A stretch of DNA of 17,408 bases, from assembly GCA_945860255.1 (NCBI GenBank), contig CAMAQI010000037.1:1-17408 (forward strand), given 5' to 3'. Origin of the DNA: Methylacidiphilum caldifontis. Lineage in GTDB: Bacteria > Verrucomicrobiota > Verrucomicrobiia > Methylacidiphilales > CAMAQI01. The translations under genes were made by a program, and so were the position numbers. The notes beneath the pieces were generated by a model that saw only the letters and a program-made list of their open reading frames with translations, was not told where the DNA came from and did no database searches. This document shows positions 1 through 7,572 of this stretch, piece after piece; within the stretch, counting starts at the first letter, position 1; each line of letters starts with the position of its first letter.

Positions 1-38
1 CCCCGCAAAGCCCTAAGACCCCCCAACAATAAGGTTAT

Positions 39-863
39 ATGAAAAAATATTTAAAAGTAATGGGATGGTTTTTTTTTATTCCTTTAATCCTGATTTTGAG
101 TGGTTGTGGAGATCGTTCTGAAGAAAAAAAAGGACAGGATGAGGTTGCTCATGGGAAAGAGGAAGGTCACTCAGAAGAGGGTCATAATCATGGATCGGAA
201 GGTTCAGGAGCCACTTACGAAGAAGGAAAAGGAATCACTCTTTTAGAGGAAACAAAACAATCCCTCGGACTTGAGTTGGCTGAAGTTTCCGAAAGTGATT
301 TTCATCCGGAGATCGATCTGACAGCCCAAATCTATCGTTCCTCCGCTGAGGCGTCCAAAGTCTACGGACGAGAGCGTCAGGGAAATGCGTATGCGACCGC
401 CCTTGTTTCTTCAGAAATTGCGGATCATCTCAAGGTAGGTCAAAAACTCCAATTTATATCCAAGAAGAACCTGAATCTAACAAATCCAGGAGTGGTTTTA
501 AAAATCGACTTGGCACAGCTCTCTGTTTTAGGAAAGGCGGAAGTTCTCGTGGAATTGCCTGATAAAAATAATCATTTGAAAGTGGGAGAGTTTATCGACG
601 TAAAAGTCTCTTTGGAAAATGTTTCTAAAAAGCATCTCAATATTCCTCGCTCCTCCGTTCTGGAAACAGCAGTGGGAAATTTTGTGTTTGTAAAAAACGG
701 TACTTTTCTCGTTCGTACAGAAATCAAAGTGGGATCACAAAATAAAGACTCTATGGAGGTCCTGGAAGGCCTCTATGAGGGAGATACGATTGTCATACGT
801 CCAGTGGAAGCTCTCTATCTTATTGAACTTCGCGCAGTCAAGGGCGGCGGACATTCTCATTAA
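39..863 (+). CDS. Short RND efflux periplasmic adaptor lipoprotein (CzcB/CusB-like), apparently without a coiled-coil hairpin
   Basis: Predicted membrane-fusion lipoprotein that links an inner-membrane RND metal pump to an outer-membrane channel. A signal peptide with lipobox LSGC is seen, lipidated cysteine at C23. It is followed by a His/Glu-rich low-complexity stretch (about residues 30-60) and then beta-rich sequence resembling the beta-barrel and membrane-proximal domains of HlyD/CusB adaptors (about 65-265). It ends in GGGHSH. At 274 aa it is clearly shorter than usual adaptors (roughly 350-450 aa). I see no alpha-helical hairpin or lipoyl halves between the barrel segments. The start is supported by AAGG about 7 nt upstream. 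The next gene, a CzcA pump, begins 9 nt after the stop, so the two are surely co-transcribed. The His-rich parts suggest periplasmic metal capture (inference). The adaptor assignment is good; the missing hairpin should be checked by modelling. Confidence 0.82.
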   Translation: MKKYLKVMGWFFFIPLILILSGCGDRSEEKKGQDEVAHGKEEGHSEEGHNHGSEGSGATYEEGKGITLLEETKQSLGLELAEVSESDFHPEIDLTAQIYRSSAEASKVYGRERQGNAYATALVSSEIADHLKVGQKLQFISKKNLNLTNPGVVLKIDLAQLSVLGKAEVLVELPDKNNHLKVGEFIDVKVSLENVSKKHLNIPRSSVLETAVGNFVFVKNGTFLVRTEIKVGSQNKDSMEVLEGLYEGDTIVIRPVEALYLIELRAVKGGGHSH

Positions 864-872
864 AAGGTAATT

Positions 873-3800
873 ATGATTGATAAAATTCTCGAATTTTCAC
901 TTCGCCAGCGTGTGTTTGTTGTTCTGGTTTCCATTGGTCTATTGGTGATTGGTATTTGGTCAGCAACTATACTCCCCATCGACGCTGTGCCGGATATCAC
1001 AAATGTTCAGGTACAGGTGAATACAGAGGTCAAAGGTTTTGCTCCAGAGGAAATTGAAAAACTGGTGACCTATCCGATTGAAATGGAGATGGCCGGAATC
1101 CAAGGCTTGGAGGAGTTGCGGTCGCTTTCGAAATTCGGTCTTTCCCAAGTGACATTAGTCTTTGAGGAAGGGGCCGATATCTATCGTGCCCGCCAACTGG
1201 TCAGTGAAAGACTTCAAAATGCGACGGATGACCTTCCCAGAGGTGTGAGTCCTAAACTCGCGCCTATTTCGACGGGCCTTGGTGAAATCTACTACTACGT
1301 GGTTGAGTTTAAGAAAGGGTATGAAGGAGCAGGGAAACCTCAAAATAGGAATGAACAGTTGATGGAATTGAAGTTAATTCATGACTTCATCATCAAGCCG
1401 CAACTTCGGACTGTGCCCGGAATTGCCGAAGTCAATTCTTCAGGAGGATATGAAAAACAGATCGTCATTTCTCCTCTTCCCGAAAAGCTTCTTGGCGTAG
1501 GCATGACGTTCGGAGAAGTGATGAAAATGGTTTCTGAAAACGTGGAAAATGCTGGAGGGGGTGCGGTTCAAGTGGGTGGCGAACAATTAAGTATTCGCGC
1601 CAATGGTCGCGTGAAATCTTCCGAAGAAATTGCAAATTTACCGCTCAAATTTCGCGCGGATTCTCAACCTATTCGTGTTCAAGATGTAGCCGAGGTGGGT
1701 ATTGGCCATGGAGTACGAACCGGAGCCTCGACCTACAATGGAGAGGAATGCGTCCTGGGAGCAACGCTGATGTTAGCGGGCGAAAACTCCAGAATTGTTG
1801 CCAAACGGGTTTCAAATAAAATCACGGAGATCGCTCCCTCGTTGCCTGAAGGAGTCGAGATTATCACGGTGTATAATCGAATGAGTCTGGTGGATAAAAC
1901 CATTGGTACCGTTGAAAAAAACTTATTTGAAGGAGCTATTTTTGTGGTCGTTGTGCTGCTCTTGCTTCTTGGAAACTGGCGTGCCGCTTTGATTGTATCC
2001 ACGGCAATCCCGCTCTCCTTTCTTTTTGCCATCACGGGCATGGCGCAATCCCGTATCTCCGGAAATCTCATGAGTCTAGGTGCCGTGGATTTCGGGCTCA
2101 TTATTGATGGGGCTGTGGTGATGGTGGAAAACATCATTCGGCATTTAGCCCATAAACAACAGCAATTAGGCCGAGTATTAAATGTCAGAGAACGGGCCCA
2201 TGAGGTATTGATTTCAGCTAAAGAGGTTGCAAATCCGATGTTCTTCGGGGTGCTGATTGTCACGGTGGTTTACATTCCAATCCTGGCGCTGACAGGCATC
2301 GAGGGTAAAATGTTCAAGCCCATGGCCATTACGGTGATGATTGCTCTTGCGGGGGCGCTCGTCCTTGCTTTGACTCTGATGCCGGTTCTTTGCTCTTACT
2401 TTCTTACGGGTAAAATTGAAGAAAAAGAGAGTCGAGTGGTTCTGTTTTTTAAAAATATTTACACTCCTTTGCTTCGTTTTGCGTTGCTATATCGCTGGGC
2501 GTTTGTGGGAGGTGCGGTCGGAATGTTTTTGATTGCCCTGTTTATCCTGAGTCGAATGGGAAAAGAGTTTATCCCTCAGCTGGATGAAGGATCATTTGCA
2601 ACTCATATGATTCGAACCACTAGTATCGGTTTGGACAAATCCGTGGAAATGCAAAAGAACTCAGATCAGACACTTTTGAAATTATTTCCGGAAGTCACTT
2701 ATACCTTCAGTCGTATCGGAACCGCGGAAGTGGCCACCGATCCGATGGGAGTTAATGTCGCGGATTGTTATATCTTCTACAAACCGATGAGTGAGTGGAA
2801 CGGCACTGCACGAACAAAGGATGAATTGGCCAATAAAATGAGCGAAGAGTTAGGAGTACGGGTTCCGGGCCAAGCTTACCTTTTTTCTCAACCGATTGAA
2901 ATGCGATTCAACGAAATCCTGGAAGGAACTCGGGCCGATATTGCCGTCAAAGTTTTCGGCGATGATTATACTGAAATTGAACGCATTGCTACAGAAGTTC
3001 GGGAAATCTTAGAAAAAGTTCCAGGTTCTGCCGACGTTGAATTTGATGCCTTAGGCAAGGCTCCCCTCTTGGAAATCACCCCGAACCGTGCGGCGATCGC
3101 CCGTTATAATGTTCATGCCTCGGAAATCAATGAGGCTGTATCCACCGCATTGGCGGGAGGCGAAAGTGGCGTGGTGGTGGAAGGGAATCGTCGATATCCG
3201 ATTATTGTCCGATTGCCCGAAGAATTAAGACACCGCCAGGATGTTATGAAATCCCTCCCTGTTCGTACGACGAATGGAGGACTGTTGACTCTAGGTCAGG
3301 TCGCAGACTTCTCTGTCGGAGAGAAGGTAAATAGTATTTCCCGTGAATTAGGCCAGCGCCGCGCTGCCATTATGGTCAACCTGAGAGGTAGAGATGTCTC
3401 CAGCTGGGTGGAAGAAGCGAAGGCCAAAACAGATACCTTAAAACTCCCTCCCGGTTTTCGTATTGAATACGGGGGCCAATTCAAAAATTATATTGAAGCA
3501 GCAAAACGCCTAATGATCGTGGTTCCGATGGCTTTGGCACTGATCTTTATTTTGCTTTTCTTTAGCTTCGGATCCCTACGTCAGGCTATTCTAGTCTTTT
3601 TGTGTATTCCTCTGGCTGTGACGGGAGGAGTGCTGGCGATTTGGTTGCGAGGAATGCCTTTCACGATCTCCGCGGCTATCGGATTTATAGCGCTCTCTGG
3701 AATCGCTGTTCTCAATGGCGTCATGCTCGTCGCCTTTATCAACCAGTTGCGTGAACAAGGGAAATCGATTCGAGACGCCGTAGTGGAAGGGACACTGACT

Positions 3801-4025
3801 CGACTCCGACCCAAACTCATGACTGCCTTGGTCGCGGCCCTTGGCTTCCTTCCCATGGCACTCGGTAGTGGTGCGGGAGCCGAAGTGCAGCGCCCCTTAG
3901 CGACGGTCGTGATCGGTGGGATTATCACTTCCACCTTTTTGACCCTTATCATCCTCCCCATCCTTTATGATTGGATGGAGACTGTATGGGAAAGAAATTC
4001 TGAAATGAAAGAAGAGGAAGTGTGA
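873..4025 (+). CDS. czcA: Heavy-metal efflux RND transporter, CzcA type
   Basis: Proton-driven inner-membrane pump of the HME-RND family. It exports divalent cations from periplasm or cytoplasm through a tripartite complex with the adaptor encoded just upstream. The length of 1050 aa is typical. The N-terminal TM1 follows a short amphipathic start. The TM4 signature is DFGLIIDGAVVMVEN with D406, D412 and E419. This is the Zn/Co/Cd (CzcA-like, HME1-type) form of the proton-relay motif rather than the GxxxDAxxxxxEN form of Cu/Ag CusA pumps, so a Zn/Co/Cd substrate is inferred. Two large periplasmic porter regions (about 35-340 and 560-870) and a second block of TM helices (about 880-1030) are visible. 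AAGG about 6 nt upstream of the ATG fits a ribosome-binding site. Its TGA overlaps the GTG start of the next gene. No outer-membrane channel gene lies in the window; it may be upstream of base 1. Confidence 0.95.
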   Translation: MIDKILEFSLRQRVFVVLVSIGLLVIGIWSATILPIDAVPDITNVQVQVNTEVKGFAPEEIEKLVTYPIEMEMAGIQGLEELRSLSKFGLSQVTLVFEEGADIYRARQLVSERLQNATDDLPRGVSPKLAPISTGLGEIYYYVVEFKKGYEGAGKPQNRNEQLMELKLIHDFIIKPQLRTVPGIAEVNSSGGYEKQIVISPLPEKLLGVGMTFGEVMKMVSENVENAGGGAVQVGGEQLSIRANGRVKSSEEIANLPLKFRADSQPIRVQDVAEVGIGHGVRTGASTYNGEECVLGATLMLAGENSRIVAKRVSNKITEIAPSLPEGVEIITVYNRMSLVDKTIGTVEKNLFEGAIFVVVVLLLLLGNWRAALIVSTAIPLSFLFAITGMAQSRISGNLMSLGAVDFGLIIDGAVVMVENIIRHLAHKQQQLGRVLNVRERAHEVLISAKEVANPMFFGVLIVTVVYIPILALTGIEGKMFKPMAITVMIALAGALVLALTLMPVLCSYFLTGKIEEKESRVVLFFKNIYTPLLRFALLYRWAFVGGAVGMFLIALFILSRMGKEFIPQLDEGSFATHMIRTTSIGLDKSVEMQKNSDQTLLKLFPEVTYTFSRIGTAEVATDPMGVNVADCYIFYKPMSEWNGTARTKDELANKMSEELGVRVPGQAYLFSQPIEMRFNEILEGTRADIAVKVFGDDYTEIERIATEVREILEKVPGSADVEFDALGKAPLLEITPNRAAIARYNVHASEINEAVSTALAGGESGVVVEGNRRYPIIVRLPEELRHRQDVMKSLPVRTTNGGLLTLGQVADFSVGEKVNSISRELGQRRAAIMVNLRGRDVSSWVEEAKAKTDTLKLPPGFRIEYGGQFKNYIEAAKRLMIVVPMALALIFILLFFSFGSLRQAILVFLCIPLAVTGGVLAIWLRGMPFTISAAIGFIALSGIAVLNGVMLVAFINQLREQGKSIRDAVVEGTLTRLRPKLMTALVAALGFLPMALGSGAGAEVQRPLATVVIGGIITSTFLTLIILPILYDWMETVWERNSEMKEEEV

Positions 4026-4345
4026 AAACAGGAGGTCTCTTTTTGTTAACGGCTTTTGCCGAAATACTGGGTTGTTATGCTGTCTATGGATGGGTTCGTC
4101 TTTCGAAGCCACTATGGTGGCTTTTTCCTGGGTCTCTTGCGCTCATACTTTTTTCATGGCTTCTAACTCTTCACTCCTTTCAACACGCGGGACGTGTGTA
4201 TGCTGCTTATGGAGGAGTTTATATTGCGACCTCTTTATTTTGGCTTTGGGCAGTTGAAGGGAAAACGCCCGATCGCTGGGATTTTTTAGGAACTCTTCTT
4301 TGTCTCATGGGAGCGGCTATCATTTATGGAGTGCCTCGTTCATGA
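4022..4345 (+). CDS. ynfA: YnfA/UPF0060 family small membrane protein (SMR-like)
   Basis: A 107-aa, four-helix inner-membrane protein of the YnfA (UPF0060) family, related to small multidrug resistance transporters. The sequence carries family hallmarks: AEILGCY in TM1 (about residues 10-17), the AGRVYAAYGGVYI stretch around 56-68, and a WD-x-x-G segment before the last helix (residues 86-90). Length matches the family (about 105-110 aa). The start is GTG at 4022, overlapping the stop of the RND pump gene (GTGA), with GAGGA upstream in the end of czcA, so translation is coupled. YnfA-type genes occur next to heavy-metal efflux genes in some bacteria, but the substrate is not established. A role in the metal operon is inference from the overlap. 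Confidence 0.9.
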   Translation: MKTGGLFLLTAFAEILGCYAVYGWVRLSKPLWWLFPGSLALILFSWLLTLHSFQHAGRVYAAYGGVYIATSLFWLWAVEGKTPDRWDFLGTLLCLMGAAIIYGVPRS

Positions 4346-4433
4346 GCAAAACCGCCTTTTAGATGGAAGAAGATTTATAAAATATTTTTATTAAAAAACA
4401 TCGATAAAAAACTAACCCCAAGAAAGTAAAAAA

Positions 4434-4913
4434 ATGAAACACATACTTAAACTCATCGTCATCACCACCTTAATTTTTGGTCCCGCAATAGCTGCGGACG
4501 ATCATAATCATAAAATCATCCCTGGACCTCAAGGAGGAAAACTCCTTGAAAGTGAACCCCAGCACGCAGAATTTTTTGTCCTGTCCAACAAGAAAGCAAG
4601 TGTCACGTTTTATGATGATGCCATGAAACCGGTGGCGATTAAGTCTCAAGAGGTTAAAATCACGGTAGAAGCTAAATCTGGAAAAGTAGCACTGGAGCTA
4701 GAGAAAGTCGGAGACTCTTTTGTTTCCAAAACCACTCTTCCTGAAGGAGATGGATATCGTGTCGTGATCCAGATTAAAAATGATGCAGCGTCAAAACCCC
4801 AAAACTTCCGGGTCGATTATCATACTGAGATCTGCAAGGAATGTAATCGGGCAGAATACGCCTGCAGTTGTGATCATGGCAAAGAAGGAGCTCACACAGG
4901 CCATAAACATTAA
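4434..4913 (+). CDS. Periplasmic His/Cys-rich protein of the metal-efflux operon
   Basis: A secreted 159-aa protein. The signal peptide is about residues 1-21, with a plausible AIA|AD cleavage site. The mature part opens with DDHNHK, then a GPQGGKLLESEP stretch and a predicted beta-sandwich (about 30-125). The C-terminal tail has CKEC, CSC and several histidines ending in HTGHKH. Proteins of this layout (a G-GG-L-E-P-H/AEF motif followed by beta strands) occur next to Czc/Cus pumps. Their likely role is periplasmic metal buffering or delivery, which is inference here. The gene lies 88 nt after the YnfA-like gene; only a weak AGAAAG ribosome-binding site precedes the ATG. The upstream 88 nt are very AT-rich, so a separate promoter is possible. 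I do not know a named family for certain. Confidence 0.75.
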   Translation: MKHILKLIVITTLIFGPAIAADDHNHKIIPGPQGGKLLESEPQHAEFFVLSNKKASVTFYDDAMKPVAIKSQEVKITVEAKSGKVALELEKVGDSFVSKTTLPEGDGYRVVIQIKNDAASKPQNFRVDYHTEICKECNRAEYACSCDHGKEGAHTGHKH

Positions 4914-4953
4914 GAATCGGTTAAAATCCCAATAGCGATTTTATAAAGCGCCA

Positions 4954-4982
4954 GCCACACGAAGAAATTATCTTCGTGTGGC
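4954..4982 (+). terminator. Perfect 12-bp hairpin, possible terminator or regulatory stem
   Basis: The arms GCCACACGAAGA and TCTTCGTGTGGC are perfect reverse complements around the 5-nt loop AATTA. The stem lies 41 nt after the stop of the His/Cys-rich periplasmic gene and 88 nt before the ATPase start. No T-run follows on either strand, so a classical intrinsic terminator is not proven. A dispersed palindromic repeat or a protein-binding site is also possible. Confidence 0.45.
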
Positions 4983-5070
4983 CCCCGTAAAACACGATAC
5001 GGAGCTGAATGGAAGGAGTGGTAAAATCACCATTTCGATCTATGAGCTTGGATTATCCTGAAAAAATATA

Positions 5071-7047
5071 ATGAAACCCAATGAACCTCATCCTTCTCAT
5101 GAGGAGGATCACGAAAAAAATTCCTCATGCAACTCTTGTGATCATGATCACGCCTCGAATGAGGGGATTAATCGTTGGAGAGAACCAAGTCTTGGTCTGG
5201 GGGCTGTCGTAACCCTTGTAGGGCTTGCTGCAGAACATCTGTTTAAAGCTTCTCCCGCATTCCATACCGGACTTTATATTGTGGGCATGGTTGCAGGAGG
5301 CTGGTTTTTGCTTCCCGAGGCGCTCAAGTCTATTATTCGTTTTCGACCCAACATCAACGCCTTAGTTGTGATTGCAAGCATTGGAGCTGCGATTATTGGT
5401 GCTTGGGGAGAAGCGGCTGTAGTGGTTATTCTCTTTGGTGTGGCTGAATGGCTTGAGGGCTACAGCGTGGGACGAGCGAGAAAGGCCATTTCTAAACTAT
5501 TGGATCTTGCCCCTCCACGTGCGCGAGTAAAAAAGGGTTCAGCATGGATTGATACACTTCTTGCAGAAGTTGCTGTGGGGGACATCGTCGAGATCCGTCC
5601 GGGTGAACGAGTTCCTCTGGATGCCGTCGTGTCAGAAGGCCAGTCTGATGTCAATCAAGCCCCCATTACCGGGGAACCTTTACCCGTGGAAAAGAAAGTG
5701 GGAGATTCTCTCTTTTCTGGAACTCTGAATGGCTCGGGATTACTCGTGGCCCAAGTCACCAAACTGTATAGCGATTCCACTTTAGCAAAAATTATTCGCT
5801 TGGTTGAAGAAGCTCAGGAACAGCGGGCTCCCACGCAACGATTTATCGAAAAGTTTTCAGCCATTTACACTCCCCTTGTTCCGTTGGTCGCTCTTGTCGT
5901 TTTTGGTATGGCAGTTTTGTTCTTTGGTGGAGACCCAAAAGAATGGGCTTACCGGGCTTTTACTCTTTTGGTAATTGCATGCCCGTGTGCTCTGGTCGTT
6001 TCCACTCCCGTGAGCATTGTTTGTGGTCTGGCGGTTTTGGCCCGTCGAGGAGTGCTCATTAAGGGTGGTGCCTATTTAGAATTGATTGGGAAAATGAAGG
6101 CTCTGGCAGTCGACAAAACAGGAACGATTACAGAAGGTCGTCCCCGTGTTTTAGAAACCATTAGTTGGAATGGAATGCTAGATCGAGAGATTCTTCGGAT
6201 TGCCGCCGGTTTAGATGCCAAATCCACGCATCCCTTAGCTCGGGCCGTGGTTGATTATGCGGTCGCCCAGGGAGTAGAGCTAAGTCCTGCGAGAGAAATT
6301 GAAAATCGCAGTGGTCGAGGTAATTTGGGAGAAATCGAAGGTCATCGTTATTTTGTTGGAAACCACCGCCTTGTCCACGAACTGGGTATCTGCAATTCTG
6401 ATTTGGAAGAACGTCTTTCTCGACTTCAAGAGAAGGGGTTAAGTATTGTGGTGGTGGGCCATCAACCTCATGGGAGTTGCGGCGGTGAAGTGTTAGGGAT
6501 TCTAGCTGTAGGTGATGCGATTCGTCCGGAGGCGGCTTCTGCCATTGCTGCGTTACACCAAGCCGGGGTCACTGAAATCGTGATGCTCAGTGGTGACAAT
6601 CAAAAGGCAGCGAGCGTTGTTGCGGCTCAGGTGGGTATTACGCGAGTTCAAGGAGATCTTCTTCCAGAGGATAAAAAGGTGGAGATTGAAAAACTTCGAG
6701 CTCAGTATGGAATTGTGGGCATGGTAGGTGATGGGATTAATGATGCCCCTGCATTAGCGGCTTCGTCTTTTGGGATTGCCATGGGGGCTGCTGGAAGTGA
6801 TACCGCGATCGAAACGGCTGATATTGCCCTCATGCAAGATGACTTAGGACAGCTTTCAGTGGCCATGGATATCAGTCAAAGCGTTCTAAGTACTATTCGA
6901 TGGAACATCGGCTTCGCACTAAGCTTGAAAACTGTTTTTATGGTCTTGGGCATTCTCGGTCACACCAGTCTATGGCTCGCCATTTTGGCCGATACAGGCG
7001 CAACGGTATTAGTCGTTGCCAATGCCATGAGACTCCTTCGAAAGTAA
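5071..7047 (+). CDS. zntA: P1B-type metal ATPase, Zn/Cd/Pb class (ZntA/CadA-like)
   Basis: ATP-driven inner-membrane exporter of soft divalent cations, 658 aa. The N-terminus lacks a folded HMA domain (no GMxCxxC). It has instead a His/Cys-rich tail with HPSHEEDH and CNSCDHDH (residues 7-27). Catalytic parts are intact: actuator TGE at T200-E202, TM6 metal site CPC at C304-C306, phosphorylation motif DKTGT with D348, HP locus at H387-P388, and hinge GDGINDAP at 553-560. K620 and D641 in the last helices match the Lys/Asp pair typical of Zn/Cd/Pb (P1B-2) pumps, so that substrate class is well supported. Length fits the family minus one HMA domain. No clear Shine-Dalgarno precedes the ATG. It converges with mntR, 10 nt away. 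Confidence 0.95.
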   Translation: MKPNEPHPSHEEDHEKNSSCNSCDHDHASNEGINRWREPSLGLGAVVTLVGLAAEHLFKASPAFHTGLYIVGMVAGGWFLLPEALKSIIRFRPNINALVVIASIGAAIIGAWGEAAVVVILFGVAEWLEGYSVGRARKAISKLLDLAPPRARVKKGSAWIDTLLAEVAVGDIVEIRPGERVPLDAVVSEGQSDVNQAPITGEPLPVEKKVGDSLFSGTLNGSGLLVAQVTKLYSDSTLAKIIRLVEEAQEQRAPTQRFIEKFSAIYTPLVPLVALVVFGMAVLFFGGDPKEWAYRAFTLLVIACPCALVVSTPVSIVCGLAVLARRGVLIKGGAYLELIGKMKALAVDKTGTITEGRPRVLETISWNGMLDREILRIAAGLDAKSTHPLARAVVDYAVAQGVELSPAREIENRSGRGNLGEIEGHRYFVGNHRLVHELGICNSDLEERLSRLQEKGLSIVVVGHQPHGSCGGEVLGILAVGDAIRPEAASAIAALHQAGVTEIVMLSGDNQKAASVVAAQVGITRVQGDLLPEDKKVEIEKLRAQYGIVGMVGDGINDAPALAASSFGIAMGAAGSDTAIETADIALMQDDLGQLSVAMDISQSVLSTIRWNIGFALSLKTVFMVLGILGHTSLWLAILADTGATVLVVANAMRLLRK

Positions 7048-7092
7048 GGGGATTAAACTAGCGACGCTTTTTTTGGCGTAATTTAATTTCCC
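7048..7092. terminator. Imperfect bidirectional hairpin between zntA-like gene and mntR
   Basis: GGGGATTAAA (7048-7057) pairs with TTTAATTTCCC (7082-7092) apart from two bulged bases. An inner ACGC (7064-7067) pairs with GCGT (7076-7079) around a T-run. It sits where the two convergent genes meet and overlaps the 3' end of mntR. A shared terminator is plausible but the stem is imperfect. Confidence 0.3.
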
Positions 7093-7513
7093 TTTCAAAA
7101 ATCGATAGAGTTTCAGGACTTACATGGTGCTCAATGCCCTCCGCATCAATTTCAGCCACTTTTTGAGGGACTCCCATACTACAAAGAAATGCAACCACGA
7201 TCTCGTGACGACTTCTGCACATCTCAGCGAGTTTTTTCCCTTTCTCAGTAAGGAAAATAGCGCGGTAGGGTTGAGACGTCACAAATCCCGCTTTTTGCAA
7301 TCGTCCAATAGTGCGATTGACCGTGACATGAGTAACTCCCAGACGATGAGCTAGCTCCACAACACGGGCTTCGCCTACGGAGAGGTTTAAATCAGCAATC
7401 GCCTCCACATAGTCCTCCGTTATTTCATGGGCATGTTTTTGTCGGGTCTGCTTCATGCTGTCTGCCTGAAGCTGAGAGGGTCGAATATGGAGTTGTTTTG
7501 CTTTGGGACTCAC
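7058..7513 (-). CDS. mntR: Manganese-responsive DtxR-family repressor MntR
   Basis: DNA-binding Mn(II)/Fe(II)-activated repressor, 151 aa, close in layout to the enterobacterial MntR (about 155 aa with a basic N-terminal extension). The winged helix spans about residues 33-95 (recognition region RLGVTHVTVNRTIGRLQ) and the dimerisation helices follow. All six ligand positions of the MntR metal site are present with conserved spacing: D34, E37, H103, E125, E128 and H129. Asp at the first position, where DtxR has Met, indicates Mn selectivity. The start is GTG at 7513; a TTGCAT-N18-TATTCT promoter ends 8 nt before it, suggesting a near-leaderless mRNA. An internal ATG (codon 20) is an alternative. 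It is divergent from the outer-membrane barrel gene and shares a 20-bp palindrome with it. Confidence 0.92.
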   Translation of the reverse strand: MSPKAKQLHIRPSQLQADSMKQTRQKHAHEITEDYVEAIADLNLSVGEARVVELAHRLGVTHVTVNRTIGRLQKAGFVTSQPYRAIFLTEKGKKLAEMCRSRHEIVVAFLCSMGVPQKVAEIDAEGIEHHVSPETLSIFEREIKLRQKKRR

Positions 7514-7521
7514 AAGGAGAG

Positions 7522-7551
7522 AGAATATGCACTTGACATCGAGGAATGCAA
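7522..7551 (-). promoter_or_regulatory. Candidate sigma70 promoter of mntR
   Basis: On the minus strand a -35 TTGCAT (7551-7546) is followed after 18 nt by -10 TATTCT (7527-7522). The predicted transcription start falls within about 2 nt of the GTG start codon at 7513, so the mRNA would be leaderless or nearly so. It overlaps the divergent promoter for the barrel gene. Confidence 0.5.
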
Positions 7552-7562
7552 GAATGTATCCT
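7533..7562 (+). promoter_or_regulatory. Candidate sigma70 promoter of the outer-membrane barrel gene
   Basis: A consensus -35 TTGACA (7533-7538) is followed after 18 nt by TATCCT (7557-7562). The predicted start is only about 3-4 nt before the ATG at 7573, and no Shine-Dalgarno lies before that ATG. The -10 box lies inside the palindrome 7553-7572, which fits repression by occlusion. Confidence 0.5.
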
Positions 7563-7572
7563 ATGCTACATT
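7553..7572. promoter_or_regulatory. 20-bp palindrome, candidate MntR operator
   Basis: AATGTA and TACATT are perfect inverted arms around an 8-nt centre that is partly symmetric (16 of 20 positions match the reverse complement). Size and symmetry resemble MntR boxes of enterobacteria. It covers the -10 of the barrel gene and lies one base upstream of the mntR -35, so one site could control both genes. Binding by MntR is inferred from adjacency. Confidence 0.5.

Noticed and set aside
1..32. Possible 3' end of an upstream gene (frame ending in TAA at 30-32)
   Set aside because: Only about ten codons are visible; an outer-membrane channel gene would fit the operon order but nothing in these residues proves it.
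1733..2263. Minus-strand open frame of 176 codons inside the CzcA gene
   Set aside because: Shadow of a well-conserved RND gene; Ser/Thr-rich translation with no family resemblance.
7546..7572. Upstream in-frame ATG for the barrel gene
   Set aside because: It lies between the -35 and -10 of the gene's own promoter, and the ATG at 7573 gives a normal signal peptide.
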